DNA from: Candidatus Fimimorpha excrementavium
Lineage (GTDB): Bacteria > Bacillota > Clostridia > Lachnospirales > Lachnospiraceae
DNA length: 40,131 bases
Direction of reading: 5' to 3'
NCBI GenBank assembly: GCA_018710785.1
Contig: DVJD01000025.1
Location: forward strand, 1 to 40,131
Shown: piece by piece, positions 26,531-34,592 of the stretch
Layout of the letters: every line of letters starts with the position of its first letter
Position numbering within the stretch: the stretch's first letter is position 1
The notes under the pieces: generated by a model
The model's database searches: none
What the model was told of the DNA's origin: nothing
Seen by the model: only the letters and a program-made list of their open reading frames with translations
Made by a program: the position numbers and the translations under genes

Positions 26531-26887
26531 ATGGGATTTTTTATCGGCGGTTTTGAAATTATTTTCATGCTGGTCTTTTTCTTGGTGATCGTCACCATGA
26601 TTGTGACCATCGGAAGAAATCTGAAGCAGTGGAATAAAAATAATCATGCGCCCAGGCTGGTGGTGGACGCCCAGGTGGTGGCCAAGCGCGCGCGGGTAGG
26701 GCGCAGCGGATCGGGAACCCATACGGCGTCCCATTCCTATACGGATTATTATGTGACGTTTCAGGTGGAAACCGGAGACCGGCTGGAACTATGGGTGAAT
26801 GGTTCGGATTATGGAATGCTGGTGGAAGGGGACCGCGGAAGGCTGACGTTTCAGGGGACGCGGTATCTGGGATTTGAGAGAAGGTAG
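26531..26887 (+). CDS. Small membrane-anchored protein (DUF2500-like)
   Basis: A 118-residue protein: one N-terminal membrane helix (IGGFEIIFMLVFFLVIVTMI, about 5-27), then a small beta-rich domain with DAQVVAKRARV, a Ser/His-rich loop, YYVTFQVETGDRLELWV and a C-terminal GRLTFQGTRYLGFER. This order fits the DUF2500 family, of unknown function. Start at ATG 26531 with GAGGGGAGG upstream. It lies between the SGNH-like gene and the beta-glucuronidase. Confidence 0.8.
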   Translation: MGFFIGGFEIIFMLVFFLVIVTMIVTIGRNLKQWNKNNHAPRLVVDAQVVAKRARVGRSGSGTHTASHSYTDYYVTFQVETGDRLELWVNGSDYGMLVEGDRGRLTFQGTRYLGFERR

Positions 26888-26964
26888 AAGAAAAACCCGG
26901 TATGGGGCAGGTAATAGACCGGTCCGGTATCCGGGAGACAGATATCATTTTTGGAGGTTTACAT

Positions 26965-28782
26965 ATGGAAAAATACAGTATGTTGTATCCGAGATCCACA
27001 GCCACAAGGCGGGTGCTGGATCTGAATGGAATGTGGAAGTTTCGCCTGGATAAAAAAGGAGAAGGAGATGCGGAAAATTGGAAGGATGGCATTCCAAACG
27101 CCGACTGGATTCCGGTTCCGGCCAGCTTCAATGATTTTTATACGGACAAAGAATCCAGAGAATTTACCGGAGATTTTTGGTACGAGACTCAGGTATATGT
27201 GCCTTCGGAATGGAAGGGGCGCCACCTGGATGTGCGGTTTGCCGCTGTGACCCACCGGGCGGTGGTGTATATCAATGGCGTGGCGATCACAAGCCATGAA
27301 GGCGGTTTCCTTCCGTTTTGTGCCAGGATGGATGACGTGGTCAAATGGGACGCGCCCAATCGGATCGTGGTAAAGGGCAACAATGAACTGAGTTTTACCT
27401 CCCTTCCGGCCGGAATTACCGTGGATCTGGGCGATGGAAGAAAGATGACCAAACCATTTTTTGATTTCTTCAATTATGCCGGGATTCAGCGTCCGGTGAA
27501 GCTTATGGCGTCTCCCATGGAGCAGATCGTGGACGTCACGCTGAATCACCGCCTGGAAGGGGCAGATGCCTTTGTGGAGTATTCGGTGGAGACCACAGGG
27601 GATCATGAGACGGTGCTGTTTCTGTACGATGAGGACGGAAATCTGGCGGCCGAATCCAGAGGAAAGGAAGGCGTTCTGACCGTTTCGAATGCCCGCCTGT
27701 GGGAAGTGAGAAATGCCTATCTGTATCATCTGGTGATCCGTATCCTGGATGGGGACCGGGTGGTGGACGAGTATTTTGATGACATCGGCATCCGTACCTT
27801 CTGTGTGGACGGCAATCGTTTCCTCCTAAACGGCCATCCCGTTTACCTGAAGGGCTTTGGCAAGCATGAGGACAGCGATATCGTGGGAAGAGGATTCAAC
27901 ATCGGCGTGGTAAAGCGGGATTTTGAACTGATGAAATGGATCGGGGCCAATTCCTTCCGCACCTCCCACTACCCCTACAGCGAAGAGGTTTATCAGATGG
28001 CGGACCGGGAAGGCTTCCTTGTCATCGATGAGGTGGCGGCAGTGGGATTTTTCGAAAGTCTGGTGAACTTTGTGGATGCGGTCAGCGGAAAAGCCACCAC
28101 CTTCTTTTCCCGCCCCACTCTGCCCCAGCTGAAGGCCAATCATCTGGCTGCGCTGGAGGAACTGATTACCAGGGACAAAAACCATGCCTGTGTCATCGCA
28201 TGGAGCTTGTTCAATGAGCCGGATACCATGCATGAAAACGCCTATCCTTATTTTAAGGATATATTTGCCAGAGCCCGGGAGCTGGATGTGCAGAAGCGGC
28301 CGTGTACCTTTGCCATGGAGCTGAATTCTTCCCCGGAGAAGTGCCACTGTTATCAGCTCAGTGATTTCCTCTGCTTTAACCGGTATTACGGCTGGTATCT
28401 GTTGGGTGGATACGAGATGGTAAATGCCGAGGCTGCGTTCCGTAAAGAGCTGGATGCCTGGCTGGAAAAAGGGGTGACCTGTCCGTTTGTTTTCACGGAA
28501 TACGGCTGTGATCACCTGGCCGGGGAGCATAAGCTGCCCAGTGTCCAGTGGAGTGTGGAGTATGAGCAGGAATATCTGGATCTGTATCACCGGGTATTTG
28601 ACTCCTATGACTGCATCAAAGGAGAGCAGATTTGGAATTTCGCGGATTTCCAGACCGTGGAGGGCATCATGCGTGTCAATGGCAATAAAAAAGGGGTATT
28701 CACCAGACAGAGACAGCCCAAGGAGACCGCATATATTCTGAAAAAACGCTGGGAACATCTGCCGGTGGATTACAAAGGATAA
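26965..28782 (+). CDS. uidA: Beta-glucuronidase (GH2)
   Basis: A 605-residue cytoplasmic enzyme, near the length of the E. coli enzyme (603). It hydrolyses beta-D-glucuronides, including host bile- or drug-conjugates and plant glucuronides. Domains: sugar-binding jelly-roll (about 1-180), immunoglobulin-like (about 180-275), TIM barrel (about 275-605). Acid/base is Glu418 in SLFNEPDT and nucleophile Glu512 in VFTEYGCDH. The Asn574-x-Lys576 pair in NGNKKG, which reads the glucuronate carboxylate, is present and separates it from beta-galactosidases. The insert after AAVGFFESL resembles the Loop 1 or mini-Loop 1 class of gut enzymes. Start ATG 26965 with GGAGG 7 nt upstream. No signal peptide. 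Confidence 0.95.
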   Translation: MEKYSMLYPRSTATRRVLDLNGMWKFRLDKKGEGDAENWKDGIPNADWIPVPASFNDFYTDKESREFTGDFWYETQVYVPSEWKGRHLDVRFAAVTHRAVVYINGVAITSHEGGFLPFCARMDDVVKWDAPNRIVVKGNNELSFTSLPAGITVDLGDGRKMTKPFFDFFNYAGIQRPVKLMASPMEQIVDVTLNHRLEGADAFVEYSVETTGDHETVLFLYDEDGNLAAESRGKEGVLTVSNARLWEVRNAYLYHLVIRILDGDRVVDEYFDDIGIRTFCVDGNRFLLNGHPVYLKGFGKHEDSDIVGRGFNIGVVKRDFELMKWIGANSFRTSHYPYSEEVYQMADREGFLVIDEVAAVGFFESLVNFVDAVSGKATTFFSRPTLPQLKANHLAALEELITRDKNHACVIAWSLFNEPDTMHENAYPYFKDIFARARELDVQKRPCTFAMELNSSPEKCHCYQLSDFLCFNRYYGWYLLGGYEMVNAEAAFRKELDAWLEKGVTCPFVFTEYGCDHLAGEHKLPSVQWSVEYEQEYLDLYHRVFDSYDCIKGEQIWNFADFQTVEGIMRVNGNKKGVFTRQRQPKETAYILKKRWEHLPVDYKG

Positions 28783-28870
28783 CCGCAGCCATCGTAAGGC
28801 CGCATAAAAAACCATAACAAAAAACGCATAATAAAAAAACGCATAACCCAAAAACGCGAATTGGGAAGGC

Positions 28871-28915
28871 GCAGTTTGAGACAGAAACCACTGTTTCAGA
28901 CTGCGTCTCTTTTTT
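28871..28915 (+). terminator. Rho-independent terminator after the beta-glucuronidase gene
   Basis: GCAGTTTGAGACAG (28871-28884) pairs with CTGTTTCAGACTGC (28891-28904) using two G-U pairs, followed by a six-T run (28910-28915). Just upstream (about 28800-28855) AAAAACGC occurs three times in a short AT-rich stretch. The rest of 28783-29049 holds no gene and marks the start of the polysaccharide cluster. Confidence 0.8.
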
Positions 28916-29049
28916 GTGCATGTCTCGAATAAAAAAGGCGGTCTTTTCACATATTAAGGATAAAAAGAATGCTGTGTCCGAAGCAGCTATCGTTCTGCGC
29001 TTGGCAAACGATCTGGGACAGAGCAAAAAAAGAGAAAGGGCACGGTTGG

Positions 29050-30303
29050 ATGCGCAGCATGAGGAAAGGAAACAAGAAACCATATATTTATTTATCGTCT
29101 CCCCATATGTCGGAGGAAGCCTATGAACAGGCCTATGTGAAAGAAGCTTTTGATACCAACTGGATCGCTCCCCTGGGAAAAAATGTGAATGAACTGGAAC
29201 GGGAGATCAAAGAAAAGCTGGGGACAAACGATGCGGTGGCCCTGATGACAGGGACTTCGGCCATACACCTGGCTTTAAAGCTGATCGGCGTCAGAAGAGG
29301 GGATGTGGTCTTCTGCTCGTCGTTTACCTTTGCCGCTTCGGCCAATCCCATCCGATATGAAGGGGCCGCACCGGTTTTTATAGACAGCGAAGAAAGCACC
29401 TGGAACATGAGCCCCGAGGCTCTGCGGCGGGCCTTTAAGAAGTATGCCTTTCTGGGAAAGCTGCCCAAGGCGGTGATCGTGGTGCATTTGTATGGGCTCT
29501 GTGCGCGGATGGATGAGATCATGGAGATCTGCAGCCAGTATGGCTGTCCGGTGATCGAAGACGCGGCGGAGAGTCTGGGCAGCCGGTATCGGGGCGCGAT
29601 GACCGGACAGGAGTGGAAGTATACGGGAACCTTTGGCGATTACGGAATCATCAGCTTCAATGGGAATAAAATCATCACCGGTTCCGGAGGCGGCATGCTT
29701 TTGTGCAATACGGCCGATGGGGAGGAAAAGGGAGAAAAGGCCAGGTTTTTAGCCACCCAGGCCAGAGAGCAGGAACGGTGGTATCAGCATGAGGAGATCG
29801 GCTACAACTATCGGATGAGCAACATCATAGCGGGCATCGTTCGGGGCCAGCTCCATGTTCTGGATAAGCGGATTCAAAAGAAACAGGAGATTTTCCAGTT
29901 TTATCAGGAACGGCTGAAGTATCTGCCCGGCCTTTCCATGATGCCCCAGCATGGGTGGCAGGAAAACAATTGCTGGCTGACCGCAGCCCTTCTGGCAGAT
30001 ATTTTCCGAAAAGGAAATCAAAAAATCACGTCGCTGGAAATCATGGAACGGCTGGGAAAAGAATCCATTGAGAGTCGGCCGGTCTGGAAGCCGCTCCATC
30101 TGCAGCCGGTGTTTTTTGCCTATGATTTTGTGTCGGAGTCGGAGGAGCTGGAGGGGCGGCATATCGTGGATGATACCATGCGGTCGGATCAAAGCATCTG
30201 CGGGCAGATTTTTGAAAAGGGGATTTGCCTGCCCAGCGATACGAAGCTTAGGGTGGAGGATTTGGAGAGGATTTGTGCGGTGGTGAGCAGGTGTTGGGAG
30301 TGA
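29050..30303 (+). CDS. DegT/DnrJ/EryC1-family sugar aminotransferase (EpsN/PglE-like)
   Basis: A 417-residue pyridoxal-phosphate enzyme. The cofactor lysine is Lys207 in ISFNGNKIITGSGGG; EDAAESLGSRY is the conserved acidic cofactor-contact motif; TGTSAIHLALKLIG is the phosphate-binding helix start. Such enzymes aminate a UDP-4-keto-6-deoxy sugar. With the phosphoglycosyl transferase and PglD-like acetyltransferase that follow, it matches the EpsL-EpsM-EpsN set of Bacillus, suggesting UDP-di-N-acetylbacillosamine-type sugar synthesis. The needed 4,6-dehydratase is not in the window. I choose ATG 29050 (AGAGAAAGGG 9 nt upstream); 29059 is possible. It appears to be the first gene of the cluster within view. 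Confidence 0.9.
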   Translation: MRSMRKGNKKPYIYLSSPHMSEEAYEQAYVKEAFDTNWIAPLGKNVNELEREIKEKLGTNDAVALMTGTSAIHLALKLIGVRRGDVVFCSSFTFAASANPIRYEGAAPVFIDSEESTWNMSPEALRRAFKKYAFLGKLPKAVIVVHLYGLCARMDEIMEICSQYGCPVIEDAAESLGSRYRGAMTGQEWKYTGTFGDYGIISFNGNKIITGSGGGMLLCNTADGEEKGEKARFLATQAREQERWYQHEEIGYNYRMSNIIAGIVRGQLHVLDKRIQKKQEIFQFYQERLKYLPGLSMMPQHGWQENNCWLTAALLADIFRKGNQKITSLEIMERLGKESIESRPVWKPLHLQPVFFAYDFVSESEELEGRHIVDDTMRSDQSICGQIFEKGICLPSDTKLRVEDLERICAVVSRCWE

Positions 30304-30334
30304 AGGGGGGCAGGATCGCGATTCGGATGGTGAT

Positions 30335-30496
30335 CCGGACGGCTCCAGGGACGGTACGCTTCCCCTGGCGGGCCGCTTTCGCTCAGTGGAAAGCGCAGCG
30401 GTACTAAGATTCTTCGGCGGCCTGTAGGCCTGGAAGAATCAAGTACCGGCGGTTTCCAAAACCCGCCAGAAGAAGCGTACCGTCCCTGGAGCCTGC
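30335..30496 (+). repeat. Complete covarying palindromic element, copy B
   Basis: CCGGAC, then arm 30341-30372 pairing with 30462-30493 at 30 of 32 positions. Core: loop CCGCTTTCGCTCAG; TGGAAAGCGC / GCGGTTTCCA; CGGTACT / AGTACCG; GATTCTTC / GAAGAATC; apical GGCCT-GT-AGGCC. It lies 32 nt after the aminotransferase stop and inside the polysaccharide gene run. Confidence 0.88.
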
Positions 30497-30523
30497 TGGT
30501 GAGCCAGCCGGTGAGGAGAGTGG

Positions 30524-30668
30524 GATTCTTCGGCGGCCTGCGGCCTGGAAGAATCGAGAAGAGGCGTTTTCCAAAATCCGCCGGAAGAAGAGTATTGTCT
30601 CTGGAGCCTGAGGGTGAGGCGGCCAGGTGAGGAGAGTGGGATTCTTCGGCGGCTTGGAGGACTGGAAG
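30524..30668 (+). repeat. Two tandem right-half copies of the element
   Basis: GATTCTTC of the fourth stem occurs at 30408 (copy B), 30524 and 30640, exactly 116 nt apart each time. The unit at 30524 runs through the apical hairpin and a decayed right arm to GGAGCCTG. The unit at 30640 stops after the apical hairpin, just before the ribosome site (30671-30680) of the next gene. The 30304-30686 interval contains nothing else. Confidence 0.82.
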
Positions 30669-30686
30669 AAGGAGAGGAGGAATTGG

Positions 30687-31337
30687 ATGAGGAGTTGGAG
30701 AAGAAGGGAAGTTGGGCATAGGAAGGGGTTTTATGAGTTTTGTTTGAAACGGCCGTTGGATGTGATTGGGGCTGGGGTGGGGCTTTTGGTGCTTGCGCCG
30801 GTTTTGATGGGGATTGGGCTTTTGGTGCGGGTGAAGCTTGGGAGTCCGGTGATTTTTGCGCAGAGGAGGCCAGGGCTGCATGGAAGGGTTTTTACGCTAT
30901 ACAAATTTCGGACCATGACGGAGGCAAGGGATAAGGATGGGGCGCTTTTGCCGGATGAGGAGAGGATGACGCCGTTTGGAAGGTGGCTTCGCAGTACGAG
31001 TTTGGATGAGCTGCCGGAGCTGTACAATGTGCTGAAGGGAGATATGTCGCTGGTGGGGCCGCGGCCGCTGCTGCTGAAGTATCTGGTTTTGTATAACCGG
31101 CATCAGATGCGCCGCCATGAAGTGCGGCCGGGGGTGACGGGATATGCCCAGGTGAACGGCAGAAATCGGCTTGGCTGGGAAGATAAATTTGATATGGATG
31201 TGTACTATGTGGATCATGTCACCTTTCGGGAGGATGTCCGCATTCTTTTGAAAACGATCCGGACGGTTTGCAAGCGGGAAGGAATCCGCGGCGCCGGAGC
31301 GGCGACGGTGAAGCCATTTCAGGGAAACCGGGGATAG
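30687..31337 (+). CDS. Monotopic phosphoglycosyl transferase (PglC/EpsL-like)
   Basis: A 216-residue membrane-embedded enzyme that starts repeat-unit assembly by moving a phospho-sugar from a UDP-sugar to undecaprenyl phosphate. Seen: a basic N-terminus, the re-entrant hydrophobic helix VIGAGVGLLVLAPVLMGIGLL, KFRTM, the catalytic Asp107-Glu108 in SLDELPEL, DMSLVGPRP and the RPGVTGYAQVNGR motif. ATG 30687 has GGAGAGGAGG 6 nt upstream; an in-frame GTG at 30627 lies in repeat-derived sequence and is rejected. The coding DNA near the start is unusually G-rich. Its leader contains tandem palindromic-element halves, so these would be in its mRNA if transcription enters from upstream. Confidence 0.93.
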   Translation: MRSWRRREVGHRKGFYEFCLKRPLDVIGAGVGLLVLAPVLMGIGLLVRVKLGSPVIFAQRRPGLHGRVFTLYKFRTMTEARDKDGALLPDEERMTPFGRWLRSTSLDELPELYNVLKGDMSLVGPRPLLLKYLVLYNRHQMRRHEVRPGVTGYAQVNGRNRLGWEDKFDMDVYYVDHVTFREDVRILLKTIRTVCKREGIRGAGAATVKPFQGNRG

Positions 31338-31427
31338 ACAGGAAGAATCCGGACAGACAAAAAGATCAAAAAAACGGCGGCAAAGGGCAGTATGAGCGCA
31401 GGGGTATGCGCGGAAATGGGGCAGATG

Positions 31428-32087
31428 ATGAAGAGACGACTATTGATATTCGGGTGCAGCGGTCACGGAAAGGTGATTTGGGATCTGGCACGGAAAATGA
31501 AACGGTATGAGGAGATCTGTTTTTTGGATGATAACCCGCAGGGCAGAGGCGTCATGGGAGCGCCCCTCATAGGAGGTCGGGAATTTGCTGATTTTAAAGC
31601 GGCGGATGAGTTGATTGTGGCCATTGGAAATTGCGGAATACGCGGGAAAGTGCAGAAGTATTTTGCCGATAAGGGTATGAAAATCGCCACACTGGTTCAT
31701 CCTAACAGTACCATCGGAGCCCATGTGACGCTGGGCAGAGGAACGGTGGTGATGGCGGGGGCCGTCATCAACAGTGAGACGCAGATCGGAGAGGGATGCA
31801 TCATCAATACGGCGTCATCGGTGGATCACGACTGTGTGCTGGGAACGTTCTGCCACGTGGCTGTGGGAGCCCATGTGGCAGGCGGCGTCCATGTGGGAGA
31901 TTTCACCTGGATCGGCGCCGGAGCTGTGGTGAGCAACCATATTTCCATCTGTGCGGACAGCCTGATTGGAGCCGGAGCCGTGGTGGTCCGGGACATCGAA
32001 AAGCCCGGCACGTACATGGGGGTTCCGGCCAGAAGCAAGGCACCGGAAAGCCGAAGGAAAACAGGAGGAAAGGTTTCGGTTGGATGA
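31428..32087 (+). CDS. PglD/EpsM-like sugar O- or N-acetyltransferase
   Basis: A 219-residue enzyme: an N-terminal Rossmann-like sugar-nucleotide-binding part (RLLIFGCSGHGKVI, about 4-17) and a C-terminal left-handed beta-helix of hexapeptide repeats (about 95-205). The catalytic base is His134 in SSVDHDC, as in PglD. It should acetylate the 4-amino sugar made by the upstream aminotransferase, using acetyl-CoA. I start at ATG 31428 (GGGG six nt upstream); an ATG three bases earlier is equally possible. The C-terminus ends in a basic tail. It lies 90 nt after the phosphoglycosyl transferase, likely co-transcribed. Confidence 0.9.
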   Translation: MKRRLLIFGCSGHGKVIWDLARKMKRYEEICFLDDNPQGRGVMGAPLIGGREFADFKAADELIVAIGNCGIRGKVQKYFADKGMKIATLVHPNSTIGAHVTLGRGTVVMAGAVINSETQIGEGCIINTASSVDHDCVLGTFCHVAVGAHVAGGVHVGDFTWIGAGAVVSNHISICADSLIGAGAVVVRDIEKPGTYMGVPARSKAPESRRKTGGKVSVG

Positions 32088-32163
32088 TGCGGGGCAGCAG
32101 ATGGAGAACGGACGTTCCAAGCGGGCGTCATCCGTCACATTGCGTATAGAAATGAGGAAAATC

Positions 32164-33378
32164 ATGGAACAAAAAAAGGTTTTGATGACGGCCAGTGTGC
32201 CGTCCATGATCGGTCAATTCAATATGGAAAATATCCGTATTTTGAAGGAACTGGGATATGAGGTGCATGTGGCCTGCAATTTCAGTGACAGAAGTGTATG
32301 GACCGGGGAAAAGACGGCCCAATTTCAAAAGCAGATGTACGAACACGGAGTTGCCTGTGAACAGGTGGCGTTTTCCAGAAGCCCGCTGACGCTTCGGCAG
32401 CATATCCGGTCTTATCAAAGTCTGTGCCGCAGCATGAAACGGGAGCACTACGCCTTTGTACACTGCCACACGCCCATCGCCGGTGCCATCACCAGGCTGG
32501 CCTGTGCCAGGACCGGCACGAAGGTGGTGTACACGGCCCACGGATTTCATTTTTACCGCCATGCGCCCCTGTGGAATTGGCTCATTTATTATCCGGCGGA
32601 AAAATGGCTGTCCCATCTGACTGATATGTTGGTGACCATGAACCAGGAAGACTACGGGAGAGCCAGGAGACGGTTAAGGGCAAAGAAAACGGTATATATT
32701 CCGGGTGTTGGAATTGATACCGGGCGGTTTCAAGCCGCAGGAACCGGAAAACAGCCCCATTCCATGCATCCGCCGGATGAGAAAAAGCAGGAGACAGCCC
32801 TGGATGAGAAGAGAAAGCAGCTGGGGATTTCAAAGGAGGATTTTGTCCTGCTGTCCGTGGGAGAACTGAGTCGGCGGAAGAATCACCGCCTGGTCCTGGA
32901 AACCTTGTCCCGGATAAAAGGGACACAGATCCGCTACGTGATCTGCGGAATCGGGGAAGAGGAACAGGCGCTTCGCAGAGAAGCTGCAAAACGGGGTCTG
33001 GATGGACGGGTAATTTTTGCCGGTTACCGTACGGATGTGAAGGAATTTTACGGGATGGCGGATTTATTTGTCTTTCCATCCCTGCAGGAGGGACTGCCGG
33101 TGGCGCTCATGGAGGCCATGGCCATGGGACTTCCCTGTCTGGCTTCCGATATACGGGGAAACCGTGACTTGCTGGAACATGAGAAAGATACCTGCCTCTT
33201 CTCTCTGGATCATCCGGAGATGTTTCGAAAAAAGCTGGAGGCGCTTATGGGAAATCCGCTGCTGCGGGAGCGTGTGAGTCGGCAAAATCGGGAGGAGATA
33301 CGGAGATTTGACAAAAAACGGGTGAACCGACGGATGCGGCAGATCTACGAAGGGATGGGAGAGAAGATACAACGATGA
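32164..33378 (+). CDS. GT4-family glycosyltransferase (EpsD-like)
   Basis: A 404-residue GT-B enzyme. The N-terminal half opens MEQKKVLMTASVPSMIGQFN and has FVHCHTPIAGAI. The C-terminal half has LLSVGELSRRKNH and the E-x7-E motif EGLPVALME, which contacts the nucleotide-sugar donor. It should add a sugar to the lipid-linked repeat unit. Several starts are possible in frame; ATG 32164 is preceded by GAGG 7 nt upstream and gives the usual family N-terminus. Its stop overlaps the next start (ATGA), so it is coupled to the polymerase gene. Confidence 0.9.
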   Translation: MEQKKVLMTASVPSMIGQFNMENIRILKELGYEVHVACNFSDRSVWTGEKTAQFQKQMYEHGVACEQVAFSRSPLTLRQHIRSYQSLCRSMKREHYAFVHCHTPIAGAITRLACARTGTKVVYTAHGFHFYRHAPLWNWLIYYPAEKWLSHLTDMLVTMNQEDYGRARRRLRAKKTVYIPGVGIDTGRFQAAGTGKQPHSMHPPDEKKQETALDEKRKQLGISKEDFVLLSVGELSRRKNHRLVLETLSRIKGTQIRYVICGIGEEEQALRREAAKRGLDGRVIFAGYRTDVKEFYGMADLFVFPSLQEGLPVALMEAMAMGLPCLASDIRGNRDLLEHEKDTCLFSLDHPEMFRKKLEALMGNPLLRERVSRQNREEIRRFDKKRVNRRMRQIYEGMGEKIQR

Positions 33379-34592
33379 AACGCTTTGGCATGTGGTTTTC
33401 CGTATTTCTTATGACAGCTCCCCTCTTTAAAATGTATGCCATTGCTTCCGGCATCACCATGGCGGACGGGATCCTGGTGCTGTTCTTTTTGGGGGGAATT
33501 TTTCTATTTTTTCAAAAAAAGAAATTCCGTGTCAACCGGCTGCTTCTGCTGTATGCCTGCCTGGTGCTTTTTCAGTTTGCGCTGGTGAGCCTGTGGAACC
33601 GGACGGACGAGTTTCTTTTTTCTGACGTGTTGTTTCGGACGCTGCGCTATACATTTTTCCTGCTGGTACTGGCTGTTTTGGTTCCCAACTTCTTTCAGGA
33701 AGAAACGGCAGTCAAAACCATGGAAGCGGTGGCAGTCTTTGCGACGGTCTGGCTTTTGCTGCAAAAGGGACTTTTGGCGGCGACGGGCAGATACCTGCCC
33801 GGCTATCTGCCGGGTCTTTCCCTGTCGAGGCCGGAGATGGCGGAGCATGCCGCCGCATTATTCCAGTACGATCCCAGGCCCAGATCCATTTTTGAGGAAC
33901 CTTCCCACTACGCGTTTTATGTATTGATGGCCATGGCATATCTGCTGGGAAAGTCCCGGCTGACACGCAGAGAGACAGGGATGTTTTGGTTTCTGGCATT
34001 GGGAATTATCCTTTCGGCCTCGTCTACGGGAGTCATCGCCCTGGCGGCTCTTTTGGGGATCTGGGTGTTTCTTTCCGGCGGAAAAAAGCGCAGGCGGGTG
34101 ATTCTGTCTGCTCTGCTTTTGCTGCCTTTTGCGGGAATGGCGCTTTATCGGATACCGGCGTTTCAGGTTTTTTTGGAGCGGATGGCCAAGGGCGCGTCGT
34201 CATCCCAGCACCTGGGGGCCTATGGCGTGCTTTTGACCTTGAGGCAGAACCCGTTTTCCATTTTCCTGGGAAATGGAATGATTGACACCACCACCCATGG
34301 ATTTTTGCCGGGCTACTGCAGGCTTTACTATTATTACGGAGTCGTCGGTCTGGTTTTGGTCGGAAGCCTGCTTTTTTATCTGGTGTGGTATGTCAAAAAA
34401 GAATATCGGTATATGGGGATTCTATTTCTGATTCTCTGCGTCAGCGGCACGGAGCTGTTCGGGATTCAGATATTTTTGATTGTTCCGTTTTTGGAATTGT
34501 CAGAGGCGGTGAAAGAGCCAAAGGCGCGGCCGCTGTGGAATCTGGCAGAAGCGGATGGAGGTGGACTATGGAAAAAGAAAGGTTTGTATTGA
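33375..34592 (+). CDS. O-antigen-polymerase/ligase-like membrane protein (Wzy-like)
   Basis: A 405-residue protein with about 10-12 hydrophobic segments and a large extracytoplasmic loop (around PGYLPGLSLSRPEM to RSIFEEPSHYAFY), as in Wzy polymerases and WaaL ligases. The FEEPSHYA motif and a later Arg-rich stretch resemble the catalytic loop area. In a Wzx/Wzy pathway it would join lipid-linked repeat units outside the membrane. It overlaps the upstream glycosyltransferase by 4 nt and the downstream fusion gene by 25 nt. Sequence conservation in this family is low, so assignment rests on topology and context. Confidence 0.8.
   Translation: MKRFGMWFSVFLMTAPLFKMYAIASGITMADGILVLFFLGGIFLFFQKKKFRVNRLLLLYACLVLFQFALVSLWNRTDEFLFSDVLFRTLRYTFFLLVLAVLVPNFFQEETAVKTMEAVAVFATVWLLLQKGLLAATGRYLPGYLPGLSLSRPEMAEHAAALFQYDPRPRSIFEEPSHYAFYVLMAMAYLLGKSRLTRRETGMFWFLALGIILSASSTGVIALAALLGIWVFLSGGKKRRRVILSALLLLPFAGMALYRIPAFQVFLERMAKGASSSQHLGAYGVLLTLRQNPFSIFLGNGMIDTTTHGFLPGYCRLYYYYGVVGLVLVGSLLFYLVWYVKKEYRYMGILFLILCVSGTELFGIQIFLIVPFLELSEAVKEPKARPLWNLAEADGGGLWKKKGLY

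Noticed and set aside
30627-30686. Upstream GTG start for the phosphoglycosyl transferase
   Set aside because: The added 20 residues are encoded by the tandem repeat half; ATG 30687 has an excellent ribosome site and gives the family N-terminus.
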